Assembly (NCBI GenBank): GCA_013150915.1
Contig: JAADJE010000036.1
Location: 1 to 42,109 of the forward strand
Length of the DNA: 42,109 nucleotides
Direction of reading: 5' to 3'
From: Gammaproteobacteria bacterium
GTDB taxonomy: Bacteria; Pseudomonadota; Gammaproteobacteria; BMS3Bbin11
Shown in pieces: positions 1 through 10,100 of the stretch. The stretch's first letter is position 1. Each line of letters opens with the position of its first letter. The notes under the pieces are model-generated. The model was not told the DNA's origin and made no database searches. It saw only the letters and a list, made by a program, of their open reading frames with translations. Both the position numbers and the translations under genes were made by a program.

Positions 1-43
1 CTGTGGTAAATGCTTTTAGTCTTTCTGTTCTAGATTTATCATT

Positions 44-74
44 CTTGAAACTTGAAACTTGAAACTTGAAACTT
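44..74. repeat. Tandem heptanucleotide repeat (CTTGAAA)x4.4 abutting the slmA stop codon
   Basis: Direct reading: CTTGAAA CTTGAAA CTTGAAA CTTGAAA CTT at 44-74; slmA stop (TCA on + strand) is 74-76. Confidence 0.95.
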
Positions 75-676
75 CAGTTCATCCTATCAAGATTCCCAAA
101 CAGCGAGTTTGACAGCAAAGCCCATTGATCACTCCAGCCTTTCGTGGGCAGTACTTTAAAATCGCTGGCTATGTATTGATTTACTCGGCCGAGAGCTATG
201 CTCATTAACAGGTGGGCGCATTCCGTAGCAGGAAGGGGCCTTGCGCCATTGAACATGGCTTCGCGAAAGACCTGCTTTAGCTGGGTTTCCATGCTGGCAT
301 TTATCTTGCGTGCTCTTCTGCGCAGTTCAGGTTTCTCACTGCACAGGGCATCGCCGTTCAGGACTCGGCAGAGTCCTGGGTTATGTTCGGCAAAGCCGAG
401 GTAGAGACTAAGCATTTTGCCACAACGGGCTTCAGCATCTTTAGTCTCATCAAGGATACGGCGCAGGTGGGTGTAGAGTGATTCTTCTATAAATTCAATC
501 AGTCCCCTGTACATGCGTCCTTTGCTGGGAAAGTGGCGATAAAGAGCCGCTTCGGAAACACCCACTTCTTTTGCCAAAGCAGCTGTTGTAATAGGGCGAC
601 TATCGATTTCTTCCAGCATTTTGGCCAGAGTTTCCAGTATTGATTGGGCGCGATTTGTCGGGCGTGTATTCGTCAC
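74..676 (-). CDS. slmA: Nucleoid occlusion factor SlmA (TetR family)
   Basis: ITTAALAKEVGVSEAALYRHFPSKGRMYRGLIEFIEESL matches the SlmA HTH and following helix. Confidence 0.9.
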   Translation of the reverse strand: MTNTRPTNRAQSILETLAKMLEEIDSRPITTAALAKEVGVSEAALYRHFPSKGRMYRGLIEFIEESLYTHLRRILDETKDAEARCGKMLSLYLGFAEHNPGLCRVLNGDALCSEKPELRRRARKINASMETQLKQVFREAMFNGARPLPATECAHLLMSIALGRVNQYIASDFKVLPTKGWSDQWALLSNSLFGNLDRMN

Positions 677-738
677 TTTTATATCGTATTATCAGACAGG
701 GGCCAGAAGTTCCCTGGTGTGAGAATGGTGAATTGTAC

Positions 739-1245
739 ATGATCGAGTTAATAAAAGCGGATCTTACCAGCCTGTCTGTTGACGCGATTGTCAATGCGGC
801 CAACAGCAGTCTGATGGGAGGAGGAGGTGTTGATGGCGCAATTCATGCTTCTGCGGGCCCTCAATTACTGGAGGCATGCAGAAAACTGGGAGGCTGTCAG
901 CCGGGCGATGTGAAAATGACAGCGGGATTTAACCTGCCAGCAAAAATAATTTTGCATACAGTGGGGCCCATCTGGCGCGGAGGAAGAGCCGGTGAGCGTG
1001 CCGTTTTATCTTGCTGTTATGAAAAAAGCCTGCAACTGGGTCTTGAAGAAGGGGTCACCAGCATTGCCTTCCCCTCAATCAGTACTGGTGCATACGGCTA
1101 TCCAAAAAGACAGGCAGCGGTGATTGCCCTAACGGCGATGACTCAGTACAGCGAACGGTATGAGACTATTATTTGTTGTTGTTTCAATGATTCTGACTTA
1201 TGGGTTTATCAGAAGGTTATGGGGACGCTGGAGAGGCGAGATTAA
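739..1245 (+). CDS. Macrodomain protein (ADP-ribose binding / O-acetyl-ADP-ribose deacetylase-like)
   Basis: IKADLTSLSVDAIVNAANSSLMGGGGVDGAIHASAGPQLLEAC, the macrodomain signature; start set at the internal ATG 739 rather than the ORF-track start 640. Confidence 0.9.
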   Translation: MIELIKADLTSLSVDAIVNAANSSLMGGGGVDGAIHASAGPQLLEACRKLGGCQPGDVKMTAGFNLPAKIILHTVGPIWRGGRAGERAVLSCCYEKSLQLGLEEGVTSIAFPSISTGAYGYPKRQAAVIALTAMTQYSERYETIICCCFNDSDLWVYQKVMGTLERRD

Positions 1246-1416
1246 CGATATTGAATCAGGGATAACACAATAAAAACGTGTAATATTTTGACATGATTGT
1301 GTCGGTGGGTAATCAGGTTCTCACAAAGACTGGATTTGGGCCAAAAATATACCGAAATAGCGTTATTAATTTTTCTTTTGTCTCGAATCCTTCACCTTCA
1401 GCCTGTTCCTAAGCAG

Positions 1417-3753
1417 TCAGGGTTCAGAGCCGGTTACTGCCTTGTATTGGGTCATGAAATCATCCTGCCATTTCCTCGGTATACGATATTGGGAATGCAG
1501 TGCTGAACTGATAGGATTGACCATGCCTTTTAAATCCCAGCGTATTGCTTTTACCCTGCTGGCTGGAGTGCCTGTACCGGTTATTGTCATCCAGCCAATC
1601 AGCATGTAGGCAGGGCGGTATTTTTTTTCGGCAGCCTGTACTACCCAGGGCATTGCTTTATCGGGATTTTTCATATCACTGAAATGGTATCCCAGAGCGA
1701 GATTGTACATTGCTTCACTGTTACCCAAATTAGCAGATTTATTAAACCACTCCATGGCCTGTCTATCATTGCGGCGGACGCCGTCCCCATCAGCATAGGC
1801 AACACCAATATCATTCATGGCTTGTATGTGCCCGAGTTCAGCGGCCTTTTCGTAATAGAATGCTGCACGCGCACTATTTTGAGGGGTATCTACGCCACGA
1901 TAAAGTTTCTCTGCTTTTGCATAACTGCTGTTAGGGTTGAATGAGGCCTCTATAGTCTGTTTCAGCAACAGCAGGTTTTTATGATCAGGGATTTTCAGTA
2001 GTGTGGCATTGATTTTTTGCAACGCCAGGTCCGCTTTACCTGCTTTGTATATTTCCCTTGCATTTTCAACTATCAGGTCGCCGCTGATAGCCAGTCCACG
2101 TAGCGCCCGTCTGTTTCGAGGGGAAAGTTTGAGCACCTGTTTATAGTAAATGACAGCATTGGCATATTCCGGGCTAATAATATTTCCATCCTTGATGGCT
2201 GTTCGGGCTTCGGTGAGCAGGCCGTTGATTTTTTTCTGTTTGTTTGAGAGAAAAGGTGGTTTCTTTTCTTCTTTGCTGGCAGGCGCCACGGCCCGATGTT
2301 GTTTGACCAGTTCATCATTTGATTCATCGGCTAGAAACCGGGAGATCAGCAAGGCTGTCTGGTTTTCCTCTTCCTGGCTGACTTCTGCCCCCCCGGTAGC
2401 TGTATCACCCATTCCAGATGGACTGTCGTTGGTGTCTGATTGTGATTTCGCTACAACAGGTGTCTCAGTTTTGATCTCATCGGCAGCAGGCTGTGGCTTG
2501 GGCGGTTGATAAGGTATTGTGGGGGTGTCGAGTGAAGTAAGGGTTACTGATGGGGCATCCGGTTCGTTTGTTGTTTGTTCAATGTTGGCTGGGGCATTTC
2601 CTGTCCGATGACTGTTCTCAGTTGTGTTGACAGAATCAGAAGAATCATCTTTCCACATCGATATCACGGCAATTAATGCGATGCTGCCTATGAAGGCGGT
2701 AGTGAGCAGGAGTACGCGTTTTTTATCCTTATCCTGGATGTTTTCAGATTTATTTAAAAGTTCTCGTATGTTGCCCGTGAAGATAGAAAGTTTTTCTTTC
2801 CAGTGTGATAAAGCTTTTTCTGGGTTCTGTTTTTCCTGTGGATTTTTATTTTTTACCTGTGGTGTTTTTTTCAGCTCACGGGTTAGGTTGGCCTCCAGCA
2901 TGCGGGAAGGGTCTTTCAACGCGTAATGCCGTTCACGGCGGGTGATACGGATTATCTCGGCCAGCTCGTCGCAGTCATCGGATCTGTCTTCCGCCTTTTT
3001 GGCCAGCAAATTATTCAACAGTGGTTGTAGATCACTGAGTTCGTCGGGTAAATCCGGTATTGGAGCATGGACATGAGCATAAAGAACGGCCATGCTGTTT
3101 TCGCTGTCGTAGGGGACATTACCCGTCAGCATTTCGAATAGTATGATACCGAGGGAGTATATATCTGTTCGTGGGTCGTTGCCTAAACCATCGGTTTGTT
3201 CAGGACTCATGTACTTTGGTGTGCCGATAATCGTTCCGGCACGCGTCAGGTTGGTATTGGAGGAGATGGTTTTGGCAATGCCAAAGTCAGTCAGTACTGC
3301 AGATCCATTTTCACGAAACAGGATATTTTCCGGTTTTACATCACGGTGCACGATGCCTACGGTGTGTGCATAGCCCAGTGCCAGTGCGATCTGTCCGGCT
3401 ATACTTAATGCCCATTCTGGGTCATTGACATGATCCTGCATTAAGGTCCGCATCCCGCTGCCAGCGATATATTCCATGGCAATAAACAGTTGGTGCTTCT
3501 GCAGACCAATATCGTAGACTGTTATGATGTTGGAGTGACTTAACTGGGCAACCGTACGCCCTTCCCTGATAAAGCGTTCGGCATAATCAGGTTCCATTGC
3601 CAGCAGAGGGGACATGACTTTGAGGGCGACCTGGCGATCGAGCGACTCCTGTACTGCAAGGTAGACCGTCGCAATACCACCACGGCCCAGTTCCGACAGG
3701 ATTTTATAACCGGGGATATCGGGGTAATTCAGGTTGTCAGTTTCTTCCTGCAA
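1417..3753 (-). CDS. Membrane-anchored Ser/Thr protein kinase with C-terminal TPR/Sel1-like repeats
   Basis: Kinase motifs LGRGGIATVYLA, VALKVM, HRDVKPEN, LTDFGIAK, GTPKYMSPEQ; TM segment RVLLLTTAFIGSIALIAVISMW; Sel1-like AMNDIGVAYADGDGVRRNDRQAMEWFNKSANLGNSEAMYNLA. Confidence 0.92.
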   Translation of the reverse strand: MQEETDNLNYPDIPGYKILSELGRGGIATVYLAVQESLDRQVALKVMSPLLAMEPDYAERFIREGRTVAQLSHSNIITVYDIGLQKHQLFIAMEYIAGSGMRTLMQDHVNDPEWALSIAGQIALALGYAHTVGIVHRDVKPENILFRENGSAVLTDFGIAKTISSNTNLTRAGTIIGTPKYMSPEQTDGLGNDPRTDIYSLGIILFEMLTGNVPYDSENSMAVLYAHVHAPIPDLPDELSDLQPLLNNLLAKKAEDRSDDCDELAEIIRITRRERHYALKDPSRMLEANLTRELKKTPQVKNKNPQEKQNPEKALSHWKEKLSIFTGNIRELLNKSENIQDKDKKRVLLLTTAFIGSIALIAVISMWKDDSSDSVNTTENSHRTGNAPANIEQTTNEPDAPSVTLTSLDTPTIPYQPPKPQPAADEIKTETPVVAKSQSDTNDSPSGMGDTATGGAEVSQEEENQTALLISRFLADESNDELVKQHRAVAPASKEEKKPPFLSNKQKKINGLLTEARTAIKDGNIISPEYANAVIYYKQVLKLSPRNRRALRGLAISGDLIVENAREIYKAGKADLALQKINATLLKIPDHKNLLLLKQTIEASFNPNSSYAKAEKLYRGVDTPQNSARAAFYYEKAAELGHIQAMNDIGVAYADGDGVRRNDRQAMEWFNKSANLGNSEAMYNLALGYHFSDMKNPDKAMPWVVQAAEKKYRPAYMLIGWMTITGTGTPASRVKAIRWDLKGMVNPISSALHSQYRIPRKWQDDFMTQYKAVTGSEP

Positions 3754-3856
3754 AATGGGTTACCACGAAGGTTGTAGTACTTCTCTATTTATTACACATC
3801 CAGGTAGAGCATGTGTATGTTTGTTCAAGGGATATAATGATAGGCGATGCGGCCTG

Positions 3857-5269
3857 TCAAGGGAACACCTTGCCGGGGTTAAGTATGTTATTCGGATCGA
3901 ACAGGGTTTTCAGTTTCTTCATCCAGTTCAGGCTGACCTGATCAATTTCAAGCACTATATAGTCCTTTTTCTCGGTACCGATACCGTGCTCACCGGATAG
4001 CGTGCCATCGAGATCAAGAACGAGCTTAAAAATGCCTGATAGGCAGGGCATGGCCTGTACAGACTGCTCAGCATTCTGTGTGTCGTAGAGTAGATTCACA
4101 TGAATATTACCGTTGCCCGCATGACCAAAGTTGACGATTGGGATGCCATGTTTTTCACTAAGCTTCTGTAGTCCCTGCAGTAATGCCGGGATATTGGCGA
4201 TTGGTACGACGACATCCTCGTTTAATTTATTCGGCGCTATTCCCCGCAGTGCAGGCGACAGTGCCTTACGTGTGGCCCACAATTTTTTTGCGTCATCTAC
4301 AGAGTCTGAATGGTGTATCTCAAGCAATGATGAATTGTGGGCAGCGCTGGTGATCTGTTTTATTGCATTGGGCATTTCTGTTTCCAGACCATCTACTTCA
4401 ATTAACAACAGCGCAGCAGAATCATCGGGAACGTGGATGCCAGGCTGATCTTTTACCAGCTTGATAGATGGCTGATCAAGAAATTCCAGTGCAGAGGGTA
4501 TCAGTGATTGATTCATGATGTTAACTATCGCGTCGGTTGCACCCTGGATGGAGCTATAGCAGGCGGTCAGTGTTCTGCTGGACTGTGGAAGGGGGAGTAG
4601 TTTCAAAGTTGCTTCAGTTATGATTGCCAGTGTTCCCTCACTGCCAATCAGCAGACGTGTCAGGTCATAACCTGTCACACCCTTGGTGGTTTTTACCCCT
4701 GTATGCAGGGTGTCTCCGTCTGCTGTGACTGCAATCAGTCCAAGGGTATTTTCACGTGTAGTGGAATACTTTACTGCACGAGGGCCTGCCGCATTAAAGC
4801 CCAGGTTACCGCCAACGGTGCAGACGCTGGCACTGCCCGGATCCGGTGCCCAGAAAAAGCCGTATTCTGCTGCAGAATCTTGAACTGCCTGATTGGTGAC
4901 ACCGGGTTCTACACGCATCAGCCTGTTGCTGACATCGATCTCAATGATCCGGTTCATCTGCTCCATCGACATTACCAGCCCCCCCCGTATCGGGATTGAG
5001 CCACCCGTCGTACCGGTGCCCCGTCCACGGACAGTTAGCGGTATTTTGTGGTGATTGCATAATACAGTGATGGCGATGACTTCATCATGTGTGAGTGGCA
5101 GAACCACGGCCTGTGGTGTCGCATGTTTGCGGGAATTATCGAAGCCGTAAGCCCAGCAATCGGCCATGTCCAGCAGCAGCCTTTCCGGTGACAGGCAGGC
5201 CTTTAGGGAAATAAGAAAATCATCATCCAGGCTTTTGGGCGATTCTATAAATGATTTTTCAGGTGGCAT
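3857..5269 (-). CDS. FAD-linked oxidase (GlcD / D-lactate dehydrogenase type)
   Basis: PLTVRGRGTGTTGGSIPIRGGLVMSMEQMNRI FAD-binding PP-loop; C-terminal NFGHAGNGNIHVNLL and SGEHGIGTEKKDYI. Confidence 0.88.
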   Translation of the reverse strand: MPPEKSFIESPKSLDDDFLISLKACLSPERLLLDMADCWAYGFDNSRKHATPQAVVLPLTHDEVIAITVLCNHHKIPLTVRGRGTGTTGGSIPIRGGLVMSMEQMNRIIEIDVSNRLMRVEPGVTNQAVQDSAAEYGFFWAPDPGSASVCTVGGNLGFNAAGPRAVKYSTTRENTLGLIAVTADGDTLHTGVKTTKGVTGYDLTRLLIGSEGTLAIITEATLKLLPLPQSSRTLTACYSSIQGATDAIVNIMNQSLIPSALEFLDQPSIKLVKDQPGIHVPDDSAALLLIEVDGLETEMPNAIKQITSAAHNSSLLEIHHSDSVDDAKKLWATRKALSPALRGIAPNKLNEDVVVPIANIPALLQGLQKLSEKHGIPIVNFGHAGNGNIHVNLLYDTQNAEQSVQAMPCLSGIFKLVLDLDGTLSGEHGIGTEKKDYIVLEIDQVSLNWMKKLKTLFDPNNILNPGKVFP

Positions 5270-5274
5270 AAAAA

Positions 5275-5751
5275 TCAGGATCTAATCTTTTCGATTAGAT
5301 CACTGGTAGAGCGTTGATAGCGAAAAGGGATGGAGTGGACTTTACCACCACTTTGTATAACTTCAGCAGCACCGACAATATCTTCTGCTGGCCAGTCACC
5401 GCCTTTGACCAGAACATCAGGCCTAAGCCGTCGGATGAGTTCCAGTGGTGTCTCTGCATCGAAGGGGATGACTATGTCAACACTTTGCAGGGCAGCGAGT
5501 AATGCCTGCCTGTCAGCCAAAGGGTTGATGGGTCTATCGTTCCCCTTGTTCAAGCGGCGCACAGAAGCATCAGTATTCACTGCCACTAGCAGGCAGTTTC
5601 CCAGTTGTGCAGCCTCCTCAAGATAACTGACATGACCTCGATGCAGGATATCAAAACAACCATTTGTGAATACCAGAGGACGAGGGAGGCGGTTCAGTAA
5701 GTGACTGTTAGTGCCTGCTTCTGTAATAATTTTATCTTCGATATTAGTCAT
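5275..5751 (-). CDS. rfaE2: D-glycero-beta-D-manno-heptose 1-phosphate adenylyltransferase (stand-alone HldE C-terminal domain)
   Basis: VFTNGCFDILHRGHVSYLEEAAQLG nucleotidyltransferase motif; PDVLVKGGDW and RSTSDLIEKIR. Confidence 0.9.
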   Translation of the reverse strand: MTNIEDKIITEAGTNSHLLNRLPRPLVFTNGCFDILHRGHVSYLEEAAQLGNCLLVAVNTDASVRRLNKGNDRPINPLADRQALLAALQSVDIVIPFDAETPLELIRRLRPDVLVKGGDWPAEDIVGAAEVIQSGGKVHSIPFRYQRSTSDLIEKIRS

Positions 5752-5768
5752 AGGTTGATTGAGTAGAC

Positions 5769-6401
<633 letters not shown>

Positions 6402-6423
6402 TTATACCTTATCAGTGAGGGTG

Positions 6424-6804
6424 TCAGAATGCATCTTTGATCCATAATAATTCCTGTTTACCTGTTTGTGCAGAGATTGCAATCACATCAAAGCGCATAA
6501 ATAAGTGTGTATATTGTTTGTGCGTCAGCAGGAAGTATTCAGCAGTTTTCCTTATCCGCTGTATTTTTTGTGGGGTGATCGATTCAGAAGGGGTGCCGAA
6601 AAATGGATTGCTTCGGTAGCGTACTTCGATAAAGACCAGAGTATCCGTATCCTGCATCAGCAGATCGATCTCGCCAAGCTTGCAGCGATAATTGCTTTCA
6701 ATTACAAGTAAGCCCCGATTGATGAGATATTTTTCTGCTAAGGTTTCGGCATTATTGCCTCGCTGCAGGTGCAATGGCAGGTATGGCTTTGAATTTTTTT
6801 TCAC
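6424..6804 (-). CDS. yraN: YraN family (UPF0102) endonuclease-like protein
   Basis: GEIDLLMQDTDTLVFIEVRYRSNPFFGTPSESI motif and LLWIKDAF C-terminus. Confidence 0.9.
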   Translation of the reverse strand: MKKNSKPYLPLHLQRGNNAETLAEKYLINRGLLVIESNYRCKLGEIDLLMQDTDTLVFIEVRYRSNPFFGTPSESITPQKIQRIRKTAEYFLLTHKQYTHLFMRFDVIAISAQTGKQELLWIKDAF

Positions 6805-8692
6805 TGAATCGTCCTTGATATGTGGATTGCTTGTCGATCAGGTCGGGCGTGCCTTTGATGAATCTGGCCCATAACATTTGCCGGTGGACAACGCCCTCTG
6901 CATCAATATTGAGAATTCCAGATAGCCCCTGATAGTGCAAAAGGGAATTTTCTCTCATCCTTTTCAGGCGAGGCAGAATGCTGAAGATGTCCATACCCAG
7001 CCCGTACAGCCTGTTGTAGCTGGTGTCTTTATTGGGCCAGCCACCCTGCAGGAATGTACGTAATGACTCGAGCTCGACATTGTTTGCTATCATCCATGGC
7101 ATATCGGGGAAGCGTATTCTGTCGAGATCCCTGTCGTTTACAGGATCCGGCTTGCCGGAAAATATCCGAGAGGTGGAATAGATGGGAAGATTCAGCGCAT
7201 AAAAAAAGTCCAACACCGGTTTTATCAGGCGCGCGTTTCGGTTAGCTGCCGGTAAAAAGATGAAATCAATGTCCTGTCTGCGCCGGGCTTCGGTGGTAAT
7301 ATTACCCCCGAGCAATACTTTCATTTCAGCTATCCGCTGCTTACTTTGATCTACGTCCAGCAAGCGACGTACCACCGGTGAAAAGTCTGTTTCTTTTGCA
7401 GCATAGCTCTCGCTATTGACGATCTCCCCTCCCAGTTTGTTGAAGTGCTGTATAAAGGCCGTTGCCATTCGCTGACCGATGGGGGTTTGCGGAAACAGAA
7501 CGACACCGTGTCTGTGTCCATCCAGCCAGACACGCTGGGCGACTTGTTGTGCTTCCAGTTTCTGAGAGAGACTGAACTGAAAAAGGTTTTGCTGTATAGC
7601 TTTTTGTACTGTAGGAGGTGATAGCAACAGTGTGGGAACACGTATTTCAGTTGCCGTCAGCAGGCCATCAATAGATTTGCGCCCCAGCGGGCCAATGATG
7701 ATATCAGCACCGTCATAAACGGCCTGATTGTAGTACAGAACCGCTGCATCCGCGTCTCGGCCATAATCATAAAAGCGCAGTTGATAGCGTCCGTTTACGG
7801 GTTGATCATTGTTCATGGCCTCGAAACCATCACGGATCGCACGGGCTGCCGGTTCATAACCTGAAGTTAAGGGCAGTAGGAAAGCCACTTTTTTGGGTAA
7901 TTTTGTGAGTCGCGCTTCCCCAGTAATCTGATCAAGCAGTTGAGCACTTGCGGGATGTGACAGGTTTTTTATCCGCCAGTTGTTTATTGCCTGTTCTGTA
8001 CTCGCAAAGTCATAGGAACTGTTTTTTCTCACTATCATGGCCAGTTCAAGCCAGCCCATCAGTTCAGCAGACATGTCCTGTTGCTGAATATTTTTCAGCT
8101 TCTGGAGGTCTGCAATCATTAATGTATTCCAGATCATGCGTTGATTTTCCAGCACTTGATTTGCAGTCAGAAACTGTTCGCGCTTTAGTAGCGCGTGCAG
8201 TGCATCCGCCGTCTCGGCCTGAACCATGGCCGTCTTTGCCCGCATCAGGTAAAATGCCGCCAGTGTTGCAGGTCGATCACTCTCAACGCTACCCCTGAGA
8301 ACTTGCCTGGCTTGAAAATTGCCGCCTGCCTGTAACAGTATTGCTGCCTGAAAAATACGTTTGCGTGTTCTCAGGTCGAGACTCAAAGAGTTGTCTTCAA
8401 TGCTATCTAGCATATCAAGAGCAAGTCCGAGATTGCCCGATTGAAACAAAGCAGCGGCCTGCTGAAGTCTGATGTCATCGCCACTTATCGCCAGCGGGAA
8501 GTCTCTGGGCAACGAATGTTGATCGAGCGGCTCTTTAGCCGTTGATGCTTTGTAAATTCCCCTGTCTATTGCGGCAGGTCGGGTAGTCGTACCCGGTACG
8601 CGTGTTGTCGGTGGTGTAGACTGGCAGGCAGGCAAGATGAGTACCAGGCCAAAAAGGCCGATAAACTGAATAATTAATTTTGAATGCTTCAA
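6752..8692 (-). CDS. lpoA: Penicillin-binding protein activator LpoA-like lipoprotein
   Basis: Lipobox LVLILPACQS; periplasmic-binding-like domain VAFLLPLTSGYEPAARAIRDGFEAM; synteny with yraN/rsmI. Confidence 0.88.
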   Translation of the reverse strand: MKHSKLIIQFIGLFGLVLILPACQSTPPTTRVPGTTTRPAAIDRGIYKASTAKEPLDQHSLPRDFPLAISGDDIRLQQAAALFQSGNLGLALDMLDSIEDNSLSLDLRTRKRIFQAAILLQAGGNFQARQVLRGSVESDRPATLAAFYLMRAKTAMVQAETADALHALLKREQFLTANQVLENQRMIWNTLMIADLQKLKNIQQQDMSAELMGWLELAMIVRKNSSYDFASTEQAINNWRIKNLSHPASAQLLDQITGEARLTKLPKKVAFLLPLTSGYEPAARAIRDGFEAMNNDQPVNGRYQLRFYDYGRDADAAVLYYNQAVYDGADIIIGPLGRKSIDGLLTATEIRVPTLLLSPPTVQKAIQQNLFQFSLSQKLEAQQVAQRVWLDGHRHGVVLFPQTPIGQRMATAFIQHFNKLGGEIVNSESYAAKETDFSPVVRRLLDVDQSKQRIAEMKVLLGGNITTEARRRQDIDFIFLPAANRNARLIKPVLDFFYALNLPIYSTSRIFSGKPDPVNDRDLDRIRFPDMPWMIANNVELESLRTFLQGGWPNKDTSYNRLYGLGMDIFSILPRLKRMRENSLLHYQGLSGILNIDAEGVVHRQMLWARFIKGTPDLIDKQSTYQGRFSEKKFKAIPAIAPAARQ

Positions 8693-8788
8693 GAGAGGGC
8701 ATTATCCATAAATAAAAAAGGTTCAGGGCTTCCTATTCGGTATCATTCCATCTTACCGTTTCCTGGAAAGAGGGGATTATAGCGAGGG

Positions 8789-9649
8789 ATGATGAAAACA
8801 GGCAAAACTGAAAGACCTGGAAAATTGTACGTTGTTGCGACACCTATTGGCAATCTCTCCGACATTACAAATCGCGCACTTGAAACGTTGGCTTCTGTCG
8901 AGCTGATTGCTGCGGAAGATACACGCCACAGCAGAACGCTGTTACAGCATTATGGCATCAAGACGGCAATGTTATCGCTGCATGAGCATAATGAATCCTC
9001 CAGGATTAAACAAATCATCGGCTTATTGCAGGCTGGCAGCTCAGTGGCCTTGATTAGTGATGCAGGCACCCCGTTGATTTCTGACCCCGGCTCCCGTCTG
9101 GTGCAAGCTGTACACGAAGCAGGGCTGCAGCCTGTTCCCATACCAGGCCCCAGTGCAGTCAGCACTATGCTTTCAGTCGCCGGGCAGCCGGTAGAACGGT
9201 TCTGCTTTGAAGGGTTCCTGCCCTCAAAAGCCGCGGCACGACGCAAGCAGCTGGGATCTCTGCTAACAGAAACCCGCACCCTGGTATTCTACGAATCATC
9301 CCATCGTATCAGTGATTCGATTCAGGATATGAAAAATGCCTTTGGTGCATCGCGCCCCTGTACTGTGGGCCGGGAACTTACCAAACGTTTTGAATCACTC
9401 TACCGGGGAACACTTGCTGAAGTTTTACTGGTAATGCAGCAGGATGAAAATTCAGGCCGCGGGGAGTTTGTCATTGTGGTCGCCGGAGCAGAAGAAAATC
9501 CTGATAAAAGTATTGAAGCAGGGCAGTCGATGATGGATGTCCTGGTGACTGAGTTATCTGTGTCACAGGCAGCGAGCCTTGCCGCGCGCATGTCGGGTGC
9601 AAGGAAGAAGGTACTTTATGAGTATGGGTTGGGAAAGAAGGGAAAATAA
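8789..9649 (+). CDS. rsmI: 16S rRNA (cytidine1402-2'-O)-methyltransferase
   Basis: LYVVATPIGNLSDITNRALETLASVELIAAEDTRHSRTLL; LISDAGTPLISDPGSRLV. Confidence 0.95.
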   Translation: MMKTGKTERPGKLYVVATPIGNLSDITNRALETLASVELIAAEDTRHSRTLLQHYGIKTAMLSLHEHNESSRIKQIIGLLQAGSSVALISDAGTPLISDPGSRLVQAVHEAGLQPVPIPGPSAVSTMLSVAGQPVERFCFEGFLPSKAAARRKQLGSLLTETRTLVFYESSHRISDSIQDMKNAFGASRPCTVGRELTKRFESLYRGTLAEVLLVMQQDENSGRGEFVIVVAGAEENPDKSIEAGQSMMDVLVTELSVSQAASLAARMSGARKKVLYEYGLGKKGK

Positions 9650-9736
9650 AAAAAATTCAGGTTTCAGGAGGAAAGAAGAATGCGATTTTGATTTTCCTTT
9701 CCTCTTTCCTCTGACTTTAATTCCTGATTATCGTGT

Positions 9737-9742
9737 TATAAT
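9737..9742 (+). promoter_or_regulatory. Putative -10 element for rnpB (TATAAT)
   Basis: Perfect TATAAT 7 nt upstream of the inferred rnpB 5' end; no convincing -35. Confidence 0.55.
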
Positions 9743-9749
9743 TTTCCCT

Positions 9750-10100
9750 GAGTTGGCCAGGCAGTCGCTGTAGATGGTTTCGACTAACTACAGAGGAAAG
9801 TCCGGGCTCCACAGGGTAGGGTGCCAGGTAACGCCTGGGCGGCGCGAGCCGATGGAAAGTGCCACAGAAAATATACCGCCTAAGTCCTGCGGGACCGGTA
9901 AGGTTGAAATGGTGCGGTAAGAGCGCACCGCGCCTGTGGTAACACAGGTGGCAGGGTAAACCCCACTCGGAGCAAGACCAAATAGGGATCCAATGGCATG
10001 ACCCGTGCCGGATTCGGGTAGGTTGCTTGAGGTGTTCGGTGACGGACATCCCAGATGAATGACTGTCCATGACAGAACCCGGCTTATCGGCCAGCTCACT
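9750..10100 (+). ncRNA. rnpB: RNase P RNA (bacterial type A)
   Basis: Conserved segments GAGGAAAGTCCGGGCTCCACAGGGTAGGG, GGGTAAACCCCACTCGGAGCAAGACCAAATAGG, ACAGAACCCGGCTTATCGGCC; 5' GAGTTGGCC pairs with 3' GGCCAGCTC. Confidence 0.96.

Noticed and set aside
600-803. 67-aa ORF spanning the slmA/macrodomain intergenic region
   Set aside because: It overlaps both gene starts and has no recognisable motif.
2150-2509. Antisense ORF of 119 aa opposite the kinase gene
   Set aside because: Low-complexity Ser-rich translation opposite a strongly supported CDS; the many similar antisense ORFs across the dcw genes were rejected for the same reason.
9717-10099. Minus-strand ORFs (117 aa, 103 aa) in the ORF track
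   Set aside because: They are antisense to the well-supported RNase P RNA gene and show no recognisable protein motif.
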